From Streptomyces viridiviolaceus (GTDB lineage: Bacteria > Actinomycetota > Actinomycetes > Streptomycetales > Streptomycetaceae), in contig NZ_BMWA01000038.1 of assembly GCF_014650995.1 (NCBI RefSeq), forward strand, positions 1 to 64,000: DNA of 64,000 nt, written 5' to 3'. This document shows, piece after piece, positions 17,822 through 26,491 of the stretch. Each line of letters opens with the position of its first letter. Position 1 is the first letter of the stretch. Made by a program: the position numbers and the translations under genes. The notes under the pieces are model-generated. The model searched no databases and had not been told where the DNA came from. It saw only the letters and a list, made by a program, of their open reading frames with translations.

Positions 17822-18115
17822 ATGACCTGTCACGTGATCTTCGAGACGACCGTCAAGGACGGGAACCTCGACGGTCTGCGCAAGTGGTTCACCGAGAAGC
17901 TTCCGGGCACGCGTGGTTTCGCGGGCAACGTCAGCGTGGAGGTCGTCCATAACCAGGACGACCCGAGCAAGATCCTCTTCCTGGAAAAGTGGGACTCGCG
18001 TCAGAGCTTCGAGCGCTATCTCGCGTGGCGGGTCGAGACCGGCGCGGTCGACGAACTCGGCACGATGCTCGATGGCGAGATCGACTTCAGGTACTACGAC
18101 GCGCTCGGAGTCTGA
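17822..18115 (+). CDS. ABM-domain (putative quinol monooxygenase-like) protein
   Basis: 97-residue antibiotic-biosynthesis-monooxygenase (ABM) fold, a ferredoxin-like alpha/beta dimer. Features: CHVIFETTVKDGNLDGLRKW, a SVEVVHNQDDPSKILFLEKW beta-hairpin typical of the family, then the helix RQSFERYLAWR. Members oxidise quinols or polyketides without cofactor, or act as binding partners. A short GTG-initiated extension is possible, but the ATG at 17822 fits the fold. It sits behind the SDR, suggesting action on the same intermediate. A hairpin follows its stop. Confidence 0.75.
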   Translation: MTCHVIFETTVKDGNLDGLRKWFTEKLPGTRGFAGNVSVEVVHNQDDPSKILFLEKWDSRQSFERYLAWRVETGAVDELGTMLDGEIDFRYYDALGV

Positions 18116-18127
18116 CCGGCTTACCGA

Positions 18128-18164
18128 AGGGGTGGTGCACGGAACCCCGCCGTGTACCACCCCT
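18128..18164 (+). terminator. Hairpin terminator after ABM gene
   Basis: 15-bp stem with one G-T pair (18128-18142 with 18150-18164), 12 nt after the stop, separating this unit from the next promoter. Confidence 0.7.
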
Positions 18165-18205
18165 CTGTCTCGTTGTCACGCCGCAACACCCCGCTGCGAA
18201 GTTTC

Positions 18206-18260
18206 CGAACCGCCACTTCGGATATTTGCAATTGGACTGGCTCGTAGCCCGAGATAACCT
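18206..18260 (+). promoter_or_regulatory. TTGGAC-N17-TAACCT promoter with upstream TTCG box
   Basis: -35 TTGGAC (18232-18237), 17-nt spacer, -10 TAACCT (18255-18260). A box at 18206-18231 (GAACCGCC, CTTCGGATATTTGCAA) matches those at 19487 and 58882. The start codon lies 26 nt after the -10. Confidence 0.6.
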
Positions 18261-18285
18261 CCCGGCGACGGGACAGGAGAATAAA

Positions 18286-19443
18286 ATGACACGGAAAGCA
18301 GGCGGCCCGCTTTCGGGCATTAAAATCGTGGAGCTGGGCGGCGTCGGGCCGGTGCCTTATTGCTGTATGCTCCTTTCCGACCTCGGTGCGGACATCATCC
18401 GCATCGACCGGCCCGCGGGTTACGACGGCGGCGCGCCGGTCGAACCGCGATTCAATCTGCTCAACCGCGGACGGCGCAGCGCAGCGCTGGACCTGAAGAA
18501 GGAGGGGGCCGTCGAGGCGGTCCTGAAACTGGTGCAGCGCGCCGACGTGCTGGTCGAAGGATTCCGTCCGGGCGTCGCGGAGAAACTGGGCCTGGGGCCC
18601 GACGACTGCCTGGCGGTGAATCCGGCACTCGTGTACGGCCGGATGACGGGCTGGGGCCAGGACGGGCCGTTGGCATACGCTCCCGGGCACGACGTCAACT
18701 ACGTTTCGCTCACGGGCGTGCTGCACTCCGTAGGCACCGCCGGTGGCCCGCCCACGATCCCGCTCAACCTCGCCGGCGATTTCGGCGGGGGATCGCTCTA
18801 CCTGGCGCTCGGCGTGGTGTCGGCGCTGCTGGAGAGCCGGGGCTCGGGGCAGGGGCAGGTGATCGACGCCGCCATGGTGGACGGTTCGGCCTCGCTGATG
18901 ACCCTCTTCTACGGACTCCACGCCGCCGGGTACTGGAACGACGAACGCGGCACGAACCGCTTGGACTCGGGCGCTCCCTGGTACAACGTCTACGAGACGA
19001 AGGACGGGCGCTGGCTGAGCGTCGGCTCCAACGAGGCACGGTTCTGGCGCAACACCCTGCGCGTCCTCGGGTTGAACGAGGACGACATGCCGGACCAGCA
19101 CGACAGGTCCCGGTGGCCGGAGATCCACGACACGTTCGCCGCTGTGTTCCTGACGCGGACGCGCGACGAGTGGTGCGCACTGGCCGAGGGCCAGGACGTC
19201 TGCTTCGCTCCGGTCCTGTCGTTGAGCGAGGCGCCGAATCATCCGCATCTGCGGGCGCGGGGAACGTTCGTCGAGGTCGAGGGCGTGCTCCAGCCCGCGC
19301 CGGCCCCACGCTTCAGCCGCACTCCCGGAGCCATCCAGAGCGCCCCTGCCGGGCCTGGGCAGCACACCGAGGAAGTCCTCGCCCATTGGGGCTTCACGTC
19401 CGACGACCTGGCCGCACTGCGTGCGGCAGGCGTGATCGCCTGA
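18286..19443 (+). CDS. Class III CoA transferase, alpha-methylacyl-CoA racemase-like
   Basis: 385-residue CaiB/BaiF-fold protein of the alpha-methylacyl-CoA racemase subgroup. The N-terminus GVGPVPYCCMLLSDLGADII and the GHDVNYVSLTGVLHSVG segment (His of the racemase pair) followed by NLAGDFGGGSLYLALGV (Asp of the pair) are the racemase hallmarks. It would interconvert (2R)- and (2S)-2-methylacyl-CoA so that the acyl-CoA dehydrogenase downstream can act. GGACAGGAG precedes the ATG. A second protein of this subgroup is encoded at 52064, also beside an acyl-CoA dehydrogenase. CoA-transferase activity cannot be excluded. Confidence 0.88.
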   Translation: MTRKAGGPLSGIKIVELGGVGPVPYCCMLLSDLGADIIRIDRPAGYDGGAPVEPRFNLLNRGRRSAALDLKKEGAVEAVLKLVQRADVLVEGFRPGVAEKLGLGPDDCLAVNPALVYGRMTGWGQDGPLAYAPGHDVNYVSLTGVLHSVGTAGGPPTIPLNLAGDFGGGSLYLALGVVSALLESRGSGQGQVIDAAMVDGSASLMTLFYGLHAAGYWNDERGTNRLDSGAPWYNVYETKDGRWLSVGSNEARFWRNTLRVLGLNEDDMPDQHDRSRWPEIHDTFAAVFLTRTRDEWCALAEGQDVCFAPVLSLSEAPNHPHLRARGTFVEVEGVLQPAPAPRFSRTPGAIQSAPAGPGQHTEEVLAHWGFTSDDLAALRAAGVIA

Positions 19444-19486
19444 TCGACGCCTTATTGAGCCCGCGAACACGTTGGTTCGATGCCTT

Positions 19487-19541
19487 CGAATCGCGGGTTC
19501 GAAACTTATCACTTGGATCGCTGGTAACCCGGCTTTAATGT
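19487..19541 (+). promoter_or_regulatory. TTGGAT-N17-TAATGT promoter with upstream TTCGAA box
   Basis: -35 TTGGAT (19513-19518), 17-nt spacer, -10 TAATGT (19536-19541). Upstream box GAATCGC/GGTTCGAAAC (19488-19505) is nearly the same as at 58883. It drives the acyl-CoA dehydrogenase operon. Confidence 0.65.
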
Positions 19542-19593
19542 TCGTGTAACCGCAATGCCGGGTCCGATCACAGTGATTGCCAGAGGTGGCGAA

Positions 19594-20751
19594 ATGCCTT
19601 CGAATTTCCTCAATGAAGCCCAGGCCGACTGGCTCAAGACCGTGAATGAATTCATGGATAACGAGATCACAGTCGAGTACGTGCGAAAGTGTGACCAGGA
19701 GCGCGAGTACCCCTACGAGGCATACGAGAAGATCGCACGGCAGGGATGGCTCGGCATTCTGATCCCCGAGGAGGAGGGCGGCTCGGGCGGTGACATTTTT
19801 GACTACTCGCTGATGGCGGAGGGCCTGGGCAAGTTCGGCTTCGACTTCGCCTGCTCGGTCCTGGTCCCCACCTTCACGGCCATGAACATCATCAAGTTCG
19901 GCACCGCGGAGCAGAAGGCCAAGTACGTCAAGCCCTTCATCGACGGCAGGATCCGCTTCTCCGTCTCCATCTCCGAGCCGGATGCCGGCTCCGACGCATC
20001 GAACACCAAGACCCACGCCCGCCGTGACGAGAACGGCGACTGGATCGTCAACGGTTCCAAGCTGTGGTGCAGCGGCGCCGCCGCCAGGGACACCGTCATC
20101 GCGATGCTGGTCCGCACGGACAACGACGACAAGCACGGCGGCCTCTCGGTCCTGCTGATCCCGAACGACACCCCGGGCCTGGACATCCGCAAGCTGCCCA
20201 CCCTGTCGCGGCACGCGACCGGCACCACCGAGATCTTCCTCGACGACGTCCGCGTCCCGGCGGAGAACCTCCTCGGCGAGGTCGGCCAGGGCTGGAAGAT
20301 CATCACCGACCACCTGGAGCTGGAGCGCTGCGCGGTCGCCGCGGCGTACACCGGCAACGCGCAGGAGGCGGTGAACGCCGCCAACCGCTACGCGCAGCAG
20401 CGCATCCAGTTCGGCAAGCCGATCTACGAGTTCCAGGTGCTCAAGCACATGCTCGCCGAGAACCAGACCCGCGTCGACGCCGCCCGGCTGCTGTGCTACC
20501 GCGCGGCCCGGATGAAGGCCGAGGGCCTGCCCGCCGCCCGGGAGACGTCGATGGCCAAGCTGTACGGCTCCGAGACGCTCAAGCAGTGCGCCCTCGACGG
20601 AATGCAGATCCTGGGCGGCTACGCCAACCTCCCCGAGGCTGACATGGAGCGCTACCTGCGCGAGAGCGTCCAGTCGACCATCGGCGGCGGCACGTCGCAG
20701 ATCCAGCGGACCATCATCGCCAAGTCGATGCGTCTGAACGTCGGCGCCTGA
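19594..20751 (+). CDS. Acyl-CoA dehydrogenase
   Basis: 385-residue FAD acyl-CoA dehydrogenase. Order: N-terminal helical domain with GWLGILIPEEEGG, middle beta domain with SVSISEPDAGSDAS and the WIVNGSKLWCSGA strand, C-terminal helices with QRIQFGKPIYEFQ and TIGGGTSQIQRTI. The position that holds the catalytic Glu in MCAD-type enzymes (the YEGT region) is GGGT here, so the base must lie elsewhere, as in the isovaleryl-CoA dehydrogenase type, or activity differs. The ATG is preceded by AGAGGTGG. It leads an operon with MaoC, thiolase-like, DUF35 and two CoA transferase genes, all within 1-24 nt of each other. Confidence 0.92.
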   Translation: MPSNFLNEAQADWLKTVNEFMDNEITVEYVRKCDQEREYPYEAYEKIARQGWLGILIPEEEGGSGGDIFDYSLMAEGLGKFGFDFACSVLVPTFTAMNIIKFGTAEQKAKYVKPFIDGRIRFSVSISEPDAGSDASNTKTHARRDENGDWIVNGSKLWCSGAAARDTVIAMLVRTDNDDKHGGLSVLLIPNDTPGLDIRKLPTLSRHATGTTEIFLDDVRVPAENLLGEVGQGWKIITDHLELERCAVAAAYTGNAQEAVNAANRYAQQRIQFGKPIYEFQVLKHMLAENQTRVDAARLLCYRAARMKAEGLPAARETSMAKLYGSETLKQCALDGMQILGGYANLPEADMERYLRESVQSTIGGGTSQIQRTIIAKSMRLNVGA

Positions 20752-20775
20752 GAACTTCCGGAGAGGACACCCATC

Positions 20776-21288
20776 ATGACCGTGATCGACAACCGTATCG
20801 ACATGCCGCTCGACGAGATCGAGGTCGGCCGGGTCTTCCGCTCGGGCGGCCGGACGATCACCGAGACCGACGTCGTCAACTACTGTGCGCTGACCGGCAA
20901 CTGGATCGAGATCCACTCGAACGTCCACTACGCGTCGCAGACCCGTTTCGGTGAGCGTCTCGTCCAGGGATCGCTCACGTACTCGATCATGACGGGCCTG
21001 ATCACGTTCGGTCCGTCGATCCAGGCCAACTACGGCATCGACAACCTGCGCTACCTCACGCCGGTCCACATCAACGACACGATCTACGTGACCTGCGAGG
21101 TCGTCGCCAAGAAGGAGAAGGACGACAAGTACGGCGTCGTCACCTTCCTGATGAAGGCGCTCAACCAGCACGGCGACGTGTGCCAGAAGTCCGAGTGGAG
21201 CCTGCTCATGCTCCGCAAGCGCGAGGACCTCGAAGCCCTGCTCTCCGCGTCGGTTCCCACCGAGAAGCCGCGCAAGAAGAAGGCCTGA
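20776..21288 (+). CDS. MaoC-like hot-dog protein lacking the usual catalytic Asp
   Basis: 170-residue hot-dog protein of the MaoC/enoyl-CoA hydratase 2 family. The position of the hydratase motif (normally TGDxNPxH) reads ALTGNWIEIHSN: His47 is kept but the Asp is Asn42 and the Pro is lost. So hydration by the standard mechanism is doubtful. It may be the non-catalytic partner of a heteromer, hydrate by another residue, or be a thioesterase-like binder. It begins 24 nt after the acyl-CoA dehydrogenase and 10 nt before the thiolase-like gene, so a shared complex is plausible, as for MaoC/ChsH-type proteins of steroid side-chain degradation. Confidence 0.82.
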   Translation: MTVIDNRIDMPLDEIEVGRVFRSGGRTITETDVVNYCALTGNWIEIHSNVHYASQTRFGERLVQGSLTYSIMTGLITFGPSIQANYGIDNLRYLTPVHINDTIYVTCEVVAKKEKDDKYGVVTFLMKALNQHGDVCQKSEWSLLMLRKREDLEALLSASVPTEKPRKKKA

Positions 21289-21298
21289 GGTCCGCCCC

Positions 21299-22510
21299 AT
21301 GTCAACCGCACCCGGCGCCGCCATCGTCGGCATGGGCGACGCCTATGCGTCGCTCGACAACCGGAAGGATCCGCTCCAGCTCGCTGTCGAGGCCACCACG
21401 GCCGCCCTGGCCGATGCGGGGATCCGCAAGGACCAGGTCGACGCGGTGTTCACCGGACGCTCGCCGTGGGCCGACAAGCGCTCGCAGTGGAGCAACATCT
21501 TCATCTCGCACATGCAGATGCCGGTGACGCTCACCAGCGAACTCACCATGCACGGCGCCGGCCTGACCGCGACGATCGCTGTCGCGTCCCAGATGATCGC
21601 CGTCGGCGCCGCCGAGTACGTGCTGTGTCTGCAGAGCGACGCGACACAGCTGTTCGTCGACGCGGTGGCGATGGGTGCCGAGGCCGACGCCGACCCGCAG
21701 TTCGAAGTGCCCTACGGTCCGACGATCCCCGCGCTCTACGCCCAGGCCGCGCGCCGCTACTTCCACGAGTTCGGCCTCACGGAGGAGGACCTCGCGGACG
21801 TCGCCGTCGCCAACCAGCGGTGGGGCGCCCATCATCCGTACGCGGCGAAGCGGAAGCACGGAGAGATCGACCGTGCCAAGGTGCTCGCCTCTCCCTACGT
21901 CGCCACGCCGCTGCGCCGGTGGATGTGCTCCACGTGGGGCGGCGGAACCGGCGGCGCTTTGATCGTGACGTCGGCGGAGAAGGCCAGGGAGGCCCAGAAC
22001 CCGGTGTACGTCCTCGGCTGCGGGTCGGCCACGACGCACGAGTACCTGGGCGACCGCATGAACATGCGCCACTGTCGGTATCCGGGCCTCGGCGAGTTCC
22101 CCAACCTGACGCACACCGCGACGGCTGAAGCCGCCCGCCAGGCGTACGCCATGTCCGGCCTCGGCCCGAGCGACATCGACATGATGCAGATCTCGGTGAA
22201 CTTCGCACACATGGGCCCCATCGTCATGGAGGACCTGGGGTTCGCGAAGAAGGGACACGGGATCGACGTCTACCGCGAGGGACGCACCGGCATCGACGGA
22301 GATCTTCCGACCGACACGAACGGTGGCTGGCTGTCGTTCGGTCAGCCCGGTATCTCCTGCAACATGGACAGTTTGGTCGAGGCGGTCCGCCAGCTGCGTG
22401 GACAGGCCCTGGGACTGGCGCCTGCCCGGCGCCCGCGGACGGCGCTGGTGCAGGGTGCCGGCGGAATGCTGGCCGCAGGCAGTGTGGCGCTGCTGTCCTC
22501 CTCGACCTGA
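21299..22510 (+). CDS. Thiolase-like protein without catalytic Cys (lipid-transfer/aldolase type)
   Basis: 403-residue thiolase-fold protein of the SCP-x/Ltp group. In true thiolases the nucleophile lies in CASG; here that place is HGAG (85-88). The GHP histidine region reads GQPG (348-351) and the C-terminal Cys region is QGAGG (385-389). All three catalytic residues are therefore replaced, so it is not an ordinary thiolase. It is followed by a DUF35 protein, the arrangement of Ltp2-DUF35 aldolases that split steroid side chains by retro-aldol cleavage. That role is inferred from context. The ATG at 21299 is 10 nt behind MaoC. Confidence 0.85.
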   Translation: MSTAPGAAIVGMGDAYASLDNRKDPLQLAVEATTAALADAGIRKDQVDAVFTGRSPWADKRSQWSNIFISHMQMPVTLTSELTMHGAGLTATIAVASQMIAVGAAEYVLCLQSDATQLFVDAVAMGAEADADPQFEVPYGPTIPALYAQAARRYFHEFGLTEEDLADVAVANQRWGAHHPYAAKRKHGEIDRAKVLASPYVATPLRRWMCSTWGGGTGGALIVTSAEKAREAQNPVYVLGCGSATTHEYLGDRMNMRHCRYPGLGEFPNLTHTATAEAARQAYAMSGLGPSDIDMMQISVNFAHMGPIVMEDLGFAKKGHGIDVYREGRTGIDGDLPTDTNGGWLSFGQPGISCNMDSLVEAVRQLRGQALGLAPARRPRTALVQGAGGMLAAGSVALLSSST

Positions 22511-22530
22511 GCCGCGAATGGGAGCACGGC

Positions 22531-22962
22531 ATGACTGATGCGAAAGTACTGAACGACTGGCCGCAGCCGTACCGTCTCATGGACGCGCAGCCCTACTGGG
22601 AGGCGCTGGCGGACGAGCAGCTGACGTTCCAGCGCTGCGCCGACTGCGAGCAAGCGGTGTGGCCGGCACACTCCGTCTGCACACACTGCGGCTCCGCCGG
22701 GCTGTCATGGGAGCAGTCCAGCGGGCGCGGCACGATCTACTCGTACAGCACGATCCTGCGCGGCCCGACCCCCGTCTGGTCCGCCATCGCTCCGTACACC
22801 GTCGGTTTCGTGCAGATGGACGAGGGATACTTCCTGTTCACCCAGATCGAGGGCGAACCGGATGGCATCGAGATCGGGAAGGAAGTCTCGGCCCGGTTCG
22901 TGCAGCGCGGGGAACAGAAACTCCCCGTGTTCGCGCTGGTGACGTCCGGCGAGGAGGGCTGA
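22531..22962 (+). CDS. DUF35 OB-fold zinc-ribbon protein
   Basis: 143-residue DUF35 protein: an N-terminal helix, a rubredoxin-like zinc ribbon with CADC and CTHC pairs, and a C-terminal OB fold (RGTIYSYSTILRG, YTVGFVQMDEGYFLFTQI). DUF35 proteins are obligate partners of thiolase-like aldolases or acetyltransferases, where the OB domain helps hold the acyl-CoA. Here it follows the cysteine-less thiolase-like gene by 20 nt and precedes a CoA transferase by 1 nt, so it is co-translated with both. Partner choice is strongly implied by order but not shown by sequence alone. Confidence 0.9.
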   Translation: MTDAKVLNDWPQPYRLMDAQPYWEALADEQLTFQRCADCEQAVWPAHSVCTHCGSAGLSWEQSSGRGTIYSYSTILRGPTPVWSAIAPYTVGFVQMDEGYFLFTQIEGEPDGIEIGKEVSARFVQRGEQKLPVFALVTSGEEG

Positions 22963-22963
22963 C

Positions 22964-24184
22964 ATGGCCGGTCCCCTGGATGGTGTGCGGATCCTGGACC
23001 TGACGTCGAATTTCATGGGTCCCTATGCCTCGTTGCTGCTCGCGGACATGGGCGCTGATGTCTCGAAGGTGGAGTCGCGGCAAGGCGACACCACACGAGG
23101 AGTCGGGCCGTGCCGCAACCGCGGGATGAGTGCGGTCTTCCTGCACCTCAACCGCAACAAGCGCAGCATCGTTCTCGACCTCAAGAGCGCCGACGGTGTC
23201 GGCGCGTTGAAGAGAATGATGCGCAGCGCGGACGTGCTGCTGTACAGCCTGCGACCCAAGTCCATGGCCAGACTGGGGCTGTCGTACGAGGAGGCCAGGG
23301 AGATCAACCCCCGGATCATCTACTGCGGCACCTACGGCTTCGGTCAGAACGGCCCCTACGCGGACCGTCCCGCGTACGACGACCTGATCCAGGCGGCGGT
23401 GGGGATGCCCGTGCTGCAGAGCCGCAAGAACGGCCCGCCCGACTACGTGGCCACCGCCGTAGCGGACCGTGTGGTCGGTATGGCCGCGACCTCGGCCGTG
23501 TCCATGGCGCTGTTCCGGCGCGAGAGGACTGGACAGGGCCAGGAGGTCCAGGTCCCGATGTTCGAGACGTTCGCGCATTTCGTCATGGGCGACCACCTGT
23601 ACGGGCACACGTTCGTGCCCGCGATCGGTGACTGGGGATACGCGCGCATGATGAACCCGGACCGCCGGCCGTACCGCACCCAGGACGGCTACGTGGGGGT
23701 GAACGTCTACACGGATCAGCACTGGCTCCGATTCTTCGCACTGGCCGGGCACCCGGAGATGGGACAGGATCCGCGTTTCGCCGACATCCACGGCCGGACC
23801 GAGAACATCGGGCTCCTGTACGAGTTCCTGGCGCGGACCTTCGAGACGAAGACGACCGCCGCATGGGTGGCCCTCCTGACCGAGGCGGACATCCCCGTCA
23901 TCGAGATGAACACGCCCGAGTCGCTGCTGGACGATCCGCACATGAAGGAGGTCGGCTTCTTCGTCGACCAGGAGCACCCCTCCGAGGGCAGGCTGCGCGC
24001 CCTCGGCATTCCGCAGCGGTGGAGCGAGAGCAGTCCGGAACTGCGTTACCCCGCTCCGCGTCTCGGTGAGCATTCGGCGCAGCTGCTGGCCGAATACGGC
24101 TTCAGTTCGCATGAGATCGATGATCTGCTGCGTTGCGGTGCCGTGTATGCCCCCGAAGTGCAGGACACCTCCCCCAATGATTAA
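22964..24184 (+). CDS. CaiB/BaiF class III CoA transferase
   Basis: 406-residue class III CoA transferase. Signature N-terminus VRILDLTSNFMGPYASLLLA, then ADVSKVE, then LNRNKRSIVLDLKS. The catalytic Asp is in RPAYDDLIQAAVGM. These features match formyl-CoA/succinyl-CoA-type transferases rather than racemases, so it probably moves CoA between a donor thioester and an acid. The start lies 1 nt after the DUF35 stop codon. The next CoA transferase follows by 17 nt; the two may be subunits of one enzyme or act on different acids. Confidence 0.9.
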   Translation: MAGPLDGVRILDLTSNFMGPYASLLLADMGADVSKVESRQGDTTRGVGPCRNRGMSAVFLHLNRNKRSIVLDLKSADGVGALKRMMRSADVLLYSLRPKSMARLGLSYEEAREINPRIIYCGTYGFGQNGPYADRPAYDDLIQAAVGMPVLQSRKNGPPDYVATAVADRVVGMAATSAVSMALFRRERTGQGQEVQVPMFETFAHFVMGDHLYGHTFVPAIGDWGYARMMNPDRRPYRTQDGYVGVNVYTDQHWLRFFALAGHPEMGQDPRFADIHGRTENIGLLYEFLARTFETKTTAAWVALLTEADIPVIEMNTPESLLDDPHMKEVGFFVDQEHPSEGRLRALGIPQRWSESSPELRYPAPRLGEHSAQLLAEYGFSSHEIDDLLRCGAVYAPEVQDTSPND

Positions 24185-24201
24185 GGAAAGCGGTGGGCAC
24201 G

Positions 24202-25350
24202 ATGCTGCGTGATCTGCCTTTGTCGGGTGTCGTGGTGGTGGAGCTCAGCGACAGTGCGTCGGCACCGTTCAGTGGAAAGATCCTCGCCGAGCTCGGCGCC
24301 GAGGTGTGGAAGGTGGAGCGTCCGTCGGGCGACTCCGCTCGTGGTTGGGGGCCGAGCACGTGGAAGGGAAGCGGAGCCGCCTTCCACGCCCTCAACCGCG
24401 GCAAGCGGTGCATCAGCATCGACATCAAGGACCGGGAACAGCTCGCGACGCTGCACCGGTTGATCGCCGAGCGGGCCGATGTCTTTATCCACAACCTCCG
24501 GCCGGGCTCAAGCGCGAAGTACGGGCTGGACCCGGACAGCCTCCGGGTGACCAAGCCGGAGCTGATCTGCTGCGAGGTCGGGGCGTTCGGGCACGAGGGG
24601 CCCATGAACACGCTTCCCGGGTACGACCCGCTGATGCAGGCCTTCTCCGGCATCATGAGCATCACCGGTGAGGAGGGGCAGCCGCCGGTGCGGGCCGGCG
24701 TGTCCATCGTCGACTTCGGTACCGGGATGTGGGCCGTGATCGGCATCCTGGCGGCGCTCCACAGACGGCAGACCAAGCACTGCGGCGCGACCGTGAACGG
24801 TTCGTTGCTGGAGACGGCCATCGCCTGGATGTCCGTGGGCATCGCCAATTACAGCGCCGACGGCGAACCGGGCGGACGACATGGATCGGGTGTCGCCTTC
24901 ATCGTTCCCCACCGCGCCTACCCCACCGCGGACGGCGATCTGATCGTCAGCTGCGCGAACGATGTGCTGTTCGCCCGGCTGTGCGAGGTGCTCGAACGAC
25001 CGGAATGGGCCAAGGACGACAGATTCGCCACGAACGCGGGACGGCTGAAGAACCGGAGGGAAATCGACCGGCTGATCGGTGAGCGGCTCGCACAGGAATC
25101 ACGCGCCTACTGGCAGCAACGGCTCCAGGCCCACGGAATACCCGTGGCTCCGATCCAGACCACCGCGGAGATCGTCGCGCACGAGCAGACACGCGCGCTC
25201 GGCATCATCGGCAAGCCGTCGGAGGACGAGATCGGTCTGGTCGGCCTGCCTCTGTCGTTCGACGGCAAGCGTCCGCCACCGCTGCACGCGGCGCGTGACA
25301 TCGGCGCGGACAATGACAAGATCGAGGACGTGCTGAAGGCCCGTCCCTGA
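24202..25350 (+). CDS. CaiB/BaiF class III CoA transferase
   Basis: 382-residue class III CoA transferase, about the length of its neighbour but divergent: VVVVELSDSASAPFSGKILA, AEVWKVERPSGDSARG and the Asp in PGYDPLMQAFSGIM. The transferase-type Asp position supports CoA transfer over racemisation. A GTG at 24193 lies too close to AAGGAAAG, so ATG 24202 is preferred. It is the last gene of the acyl-CoA dehydrogenase operon, closed by a 14-bp hairpin. Two adjacent, unequal family III transferases at the end of one operon suggest a heteromer or successive use on a diacid. Confidence 0.9.
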   Translation: MLRDLPLSGVVVVELSDSASAPFSGKILAELGAEVWKVERPSGDSARGWGPSTWKGSGAAFHALNRGKRCISIDIKDREQLATLHRLIAERADVFIHNLRPGSSAKYGLDPDSLRVTKPELICCEVGAFGHEGPMNTLPGYDPLMQAFSGIMSITGEEGQPPVRAGVSIVDFGTGMWAVIGILAALHRRQTKHCGATVNGSLLETAIAWMSVGIANYSADGEPGGRHGSGVAFIVPHRAYPTADGDLIVSCANDVLFARLCEVLERPEWAKDDRFATNAGRLKNRREIDRLIGERLAQESRAYWQQRLQAHGIPVAPIQTTAEIVAHEQTRALGIIGKPSEDEIGLVGLPLSFDGKRPPPLHAARDIGADNDKIEDVLKARP

Positions 25351-25354
25351 GTAC

Positions 25355-25395
25355 GGTCGGTCGGTACGGCGGTGGGACCGTCGTACCGACCGACC
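25355..25395 (+). terminator. Hairpin terminator closing the CoA operon
   Basis: 14-bp perfect stem (25355-25368 with 25382-25395), 13-nt loop, 4 nt after the stop codon. Confidence 0.75.
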
Positions 25396-25459
25396 CGCTT
25401 CCGGTGGGTGTTTGAACCACCGTTGATCCGAGAATCCGCGTGACCATAAGGATGACGCC

Positions 25460-26398
25460 ATGGGGACATTCAACCGGCTGCACCTGATCCGCCAGGTCGA
25501 TCTGTTCACGCTGCGACTCTTCCTGTCCGCGATCGAGGAGCGGCAGATCGGGCGGGCGGCGATCCGGGAGAACATCGCCGCGTCGACGGCGACCAAGCGC
25601 ATCCAGGTCCTGGAGGACATCGCCGGCATCCAACTCCTCGAACGCGGACCCAAGGGGGTCGTCCCGAGCCCGGCCGGAGCGGTCCTGGCACGATACGTCC
25701 GCACGATCTTCGACAGCCTCGAAGACATGCGCTCCGAAATCGCCTCCTTCACGGAAGGCGTGCGAGGAGACCTGACCATCGCATCGGCGCGCACCATCTT
25801 CGTCCCGTTCCTCGCACGCGAGCTGGGTGAGTTCAGTCGGGAGTACCCGCTGGTCAATCTGGCGGTGCACGATGTCGAGAACGCGGAGATCGTCCGACAG
25901 GTCGCGCACGGCGAGGCGGACATCGGCGTATTCGCCGCGGCGTACGAGCTCGACCTCGACGGTGTCGACGTCACGCCCTACCGGCGGGATCGCATGGTCG
26001 CCGTGGTGCCGCAGGACCACCTGCTCAGCGAACGCGCCAGCGTGACGTTCCAGGATCTGCTGCCGGAGAACCTGATCGCGGCCGACGCGATGCTGGGCGC
26101 CTTCCGCGCCGCCGCACGTCGGCTCGAGCAGGAATTCGAGCCGAGTTACCACGTGAGAAGCGCGGGTGTCGCGATCAGCCTCGTCCAGGCGGGACTGGGG
26201 GTCACCGTGCAGCCCGAATGCCTGATCACCCCCGAAGTGCTGTCCAGCGTGACGATGCTGGAACTCGCCGAGCCGTGGGCGGTGCGGAAGATCCATGTCG
26301 CCACGGCCCACGGGCGCACTCCGAGCCCCGCGGCGCGCGCTTTCCTCAACCAACTGCTCGACCGCCCGAGCAGTGACGACGGGAGTACGGGTGCCTGA
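25460..26398 (+). CDS. LysR family transcriptional regulator
   Basis: 312-residue LysR-type regulator. Winged helix-turn-helix at about residues 10-68 (LRLFLSAIEERQIGRAAIREN, then ASTATKRIQVLEDIAGIQLLE), linker helix to about 95, then a periplasmic-binding-like effector domain from LTIASARTIF with RRDRMVAVVPQDHLL and the end GVTVQPECLI. It is downstream of, and in the same direction as, the CoA operon but beyond its terminator. A likely target is the operon promoter family with the TTCG box, since no other activator lies closer; this is inference. The effector is unknown. Confidence 0.92.
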   Translation: MGTFNRLHLIRQVDLFTLRLFLSAIEERQIGRAAIRENIAASTATKRIQVLEDIAGIQLLERGPKGVVPSPAGAVLARYVRTIFDSLEDMRSEIASFTEGVRGDLTIASARTIFVPFLARELGEFSREYPLVNLAVHDVENAEIVRQVAHGEADIGVFAAAYELDLDGVDVTPYRRDRMVAVVPQDHLLSERASVTFQDLLPENLIAADAMLGAFRAAARRLEQEFEPSYHVRSAGVAISLVQAGLGVTVQPECLITPEVLSSVTMLELAEPWAVRKIHVATAHGRTPSPAARAFLNQLLDRPSSDDGSTGA

Positions 26399-26433
26399 GG
26401 CCGCCTGTCCGGATACTCCGGACAGGCGGCCTC
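26397..26433. terminator. 17-bp bidirectional hairpin terminator
   Basis: Perfect 17-bp stem (26397-26413 with 26417-26433) with a 3-nt loop overlapping the LysR stop codon. It stands between convergent genes and can serve both. Confidence 0.8.
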
Positions 26434-26491
26434 TGTTCCGTGCCAGGAGGTGAGGTTCAGGTTGGTGGCACGTTGGCGCGCAGCCGCCGGC

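Noticed and set aside
18121..21333. Very long minus-strand open frame antisense to the CoA operon
   Set aside because: It lies wholly opposite well-supported genes with motifs; such long antisense frames are expected from strong GC third-position bias, and it has no family features.
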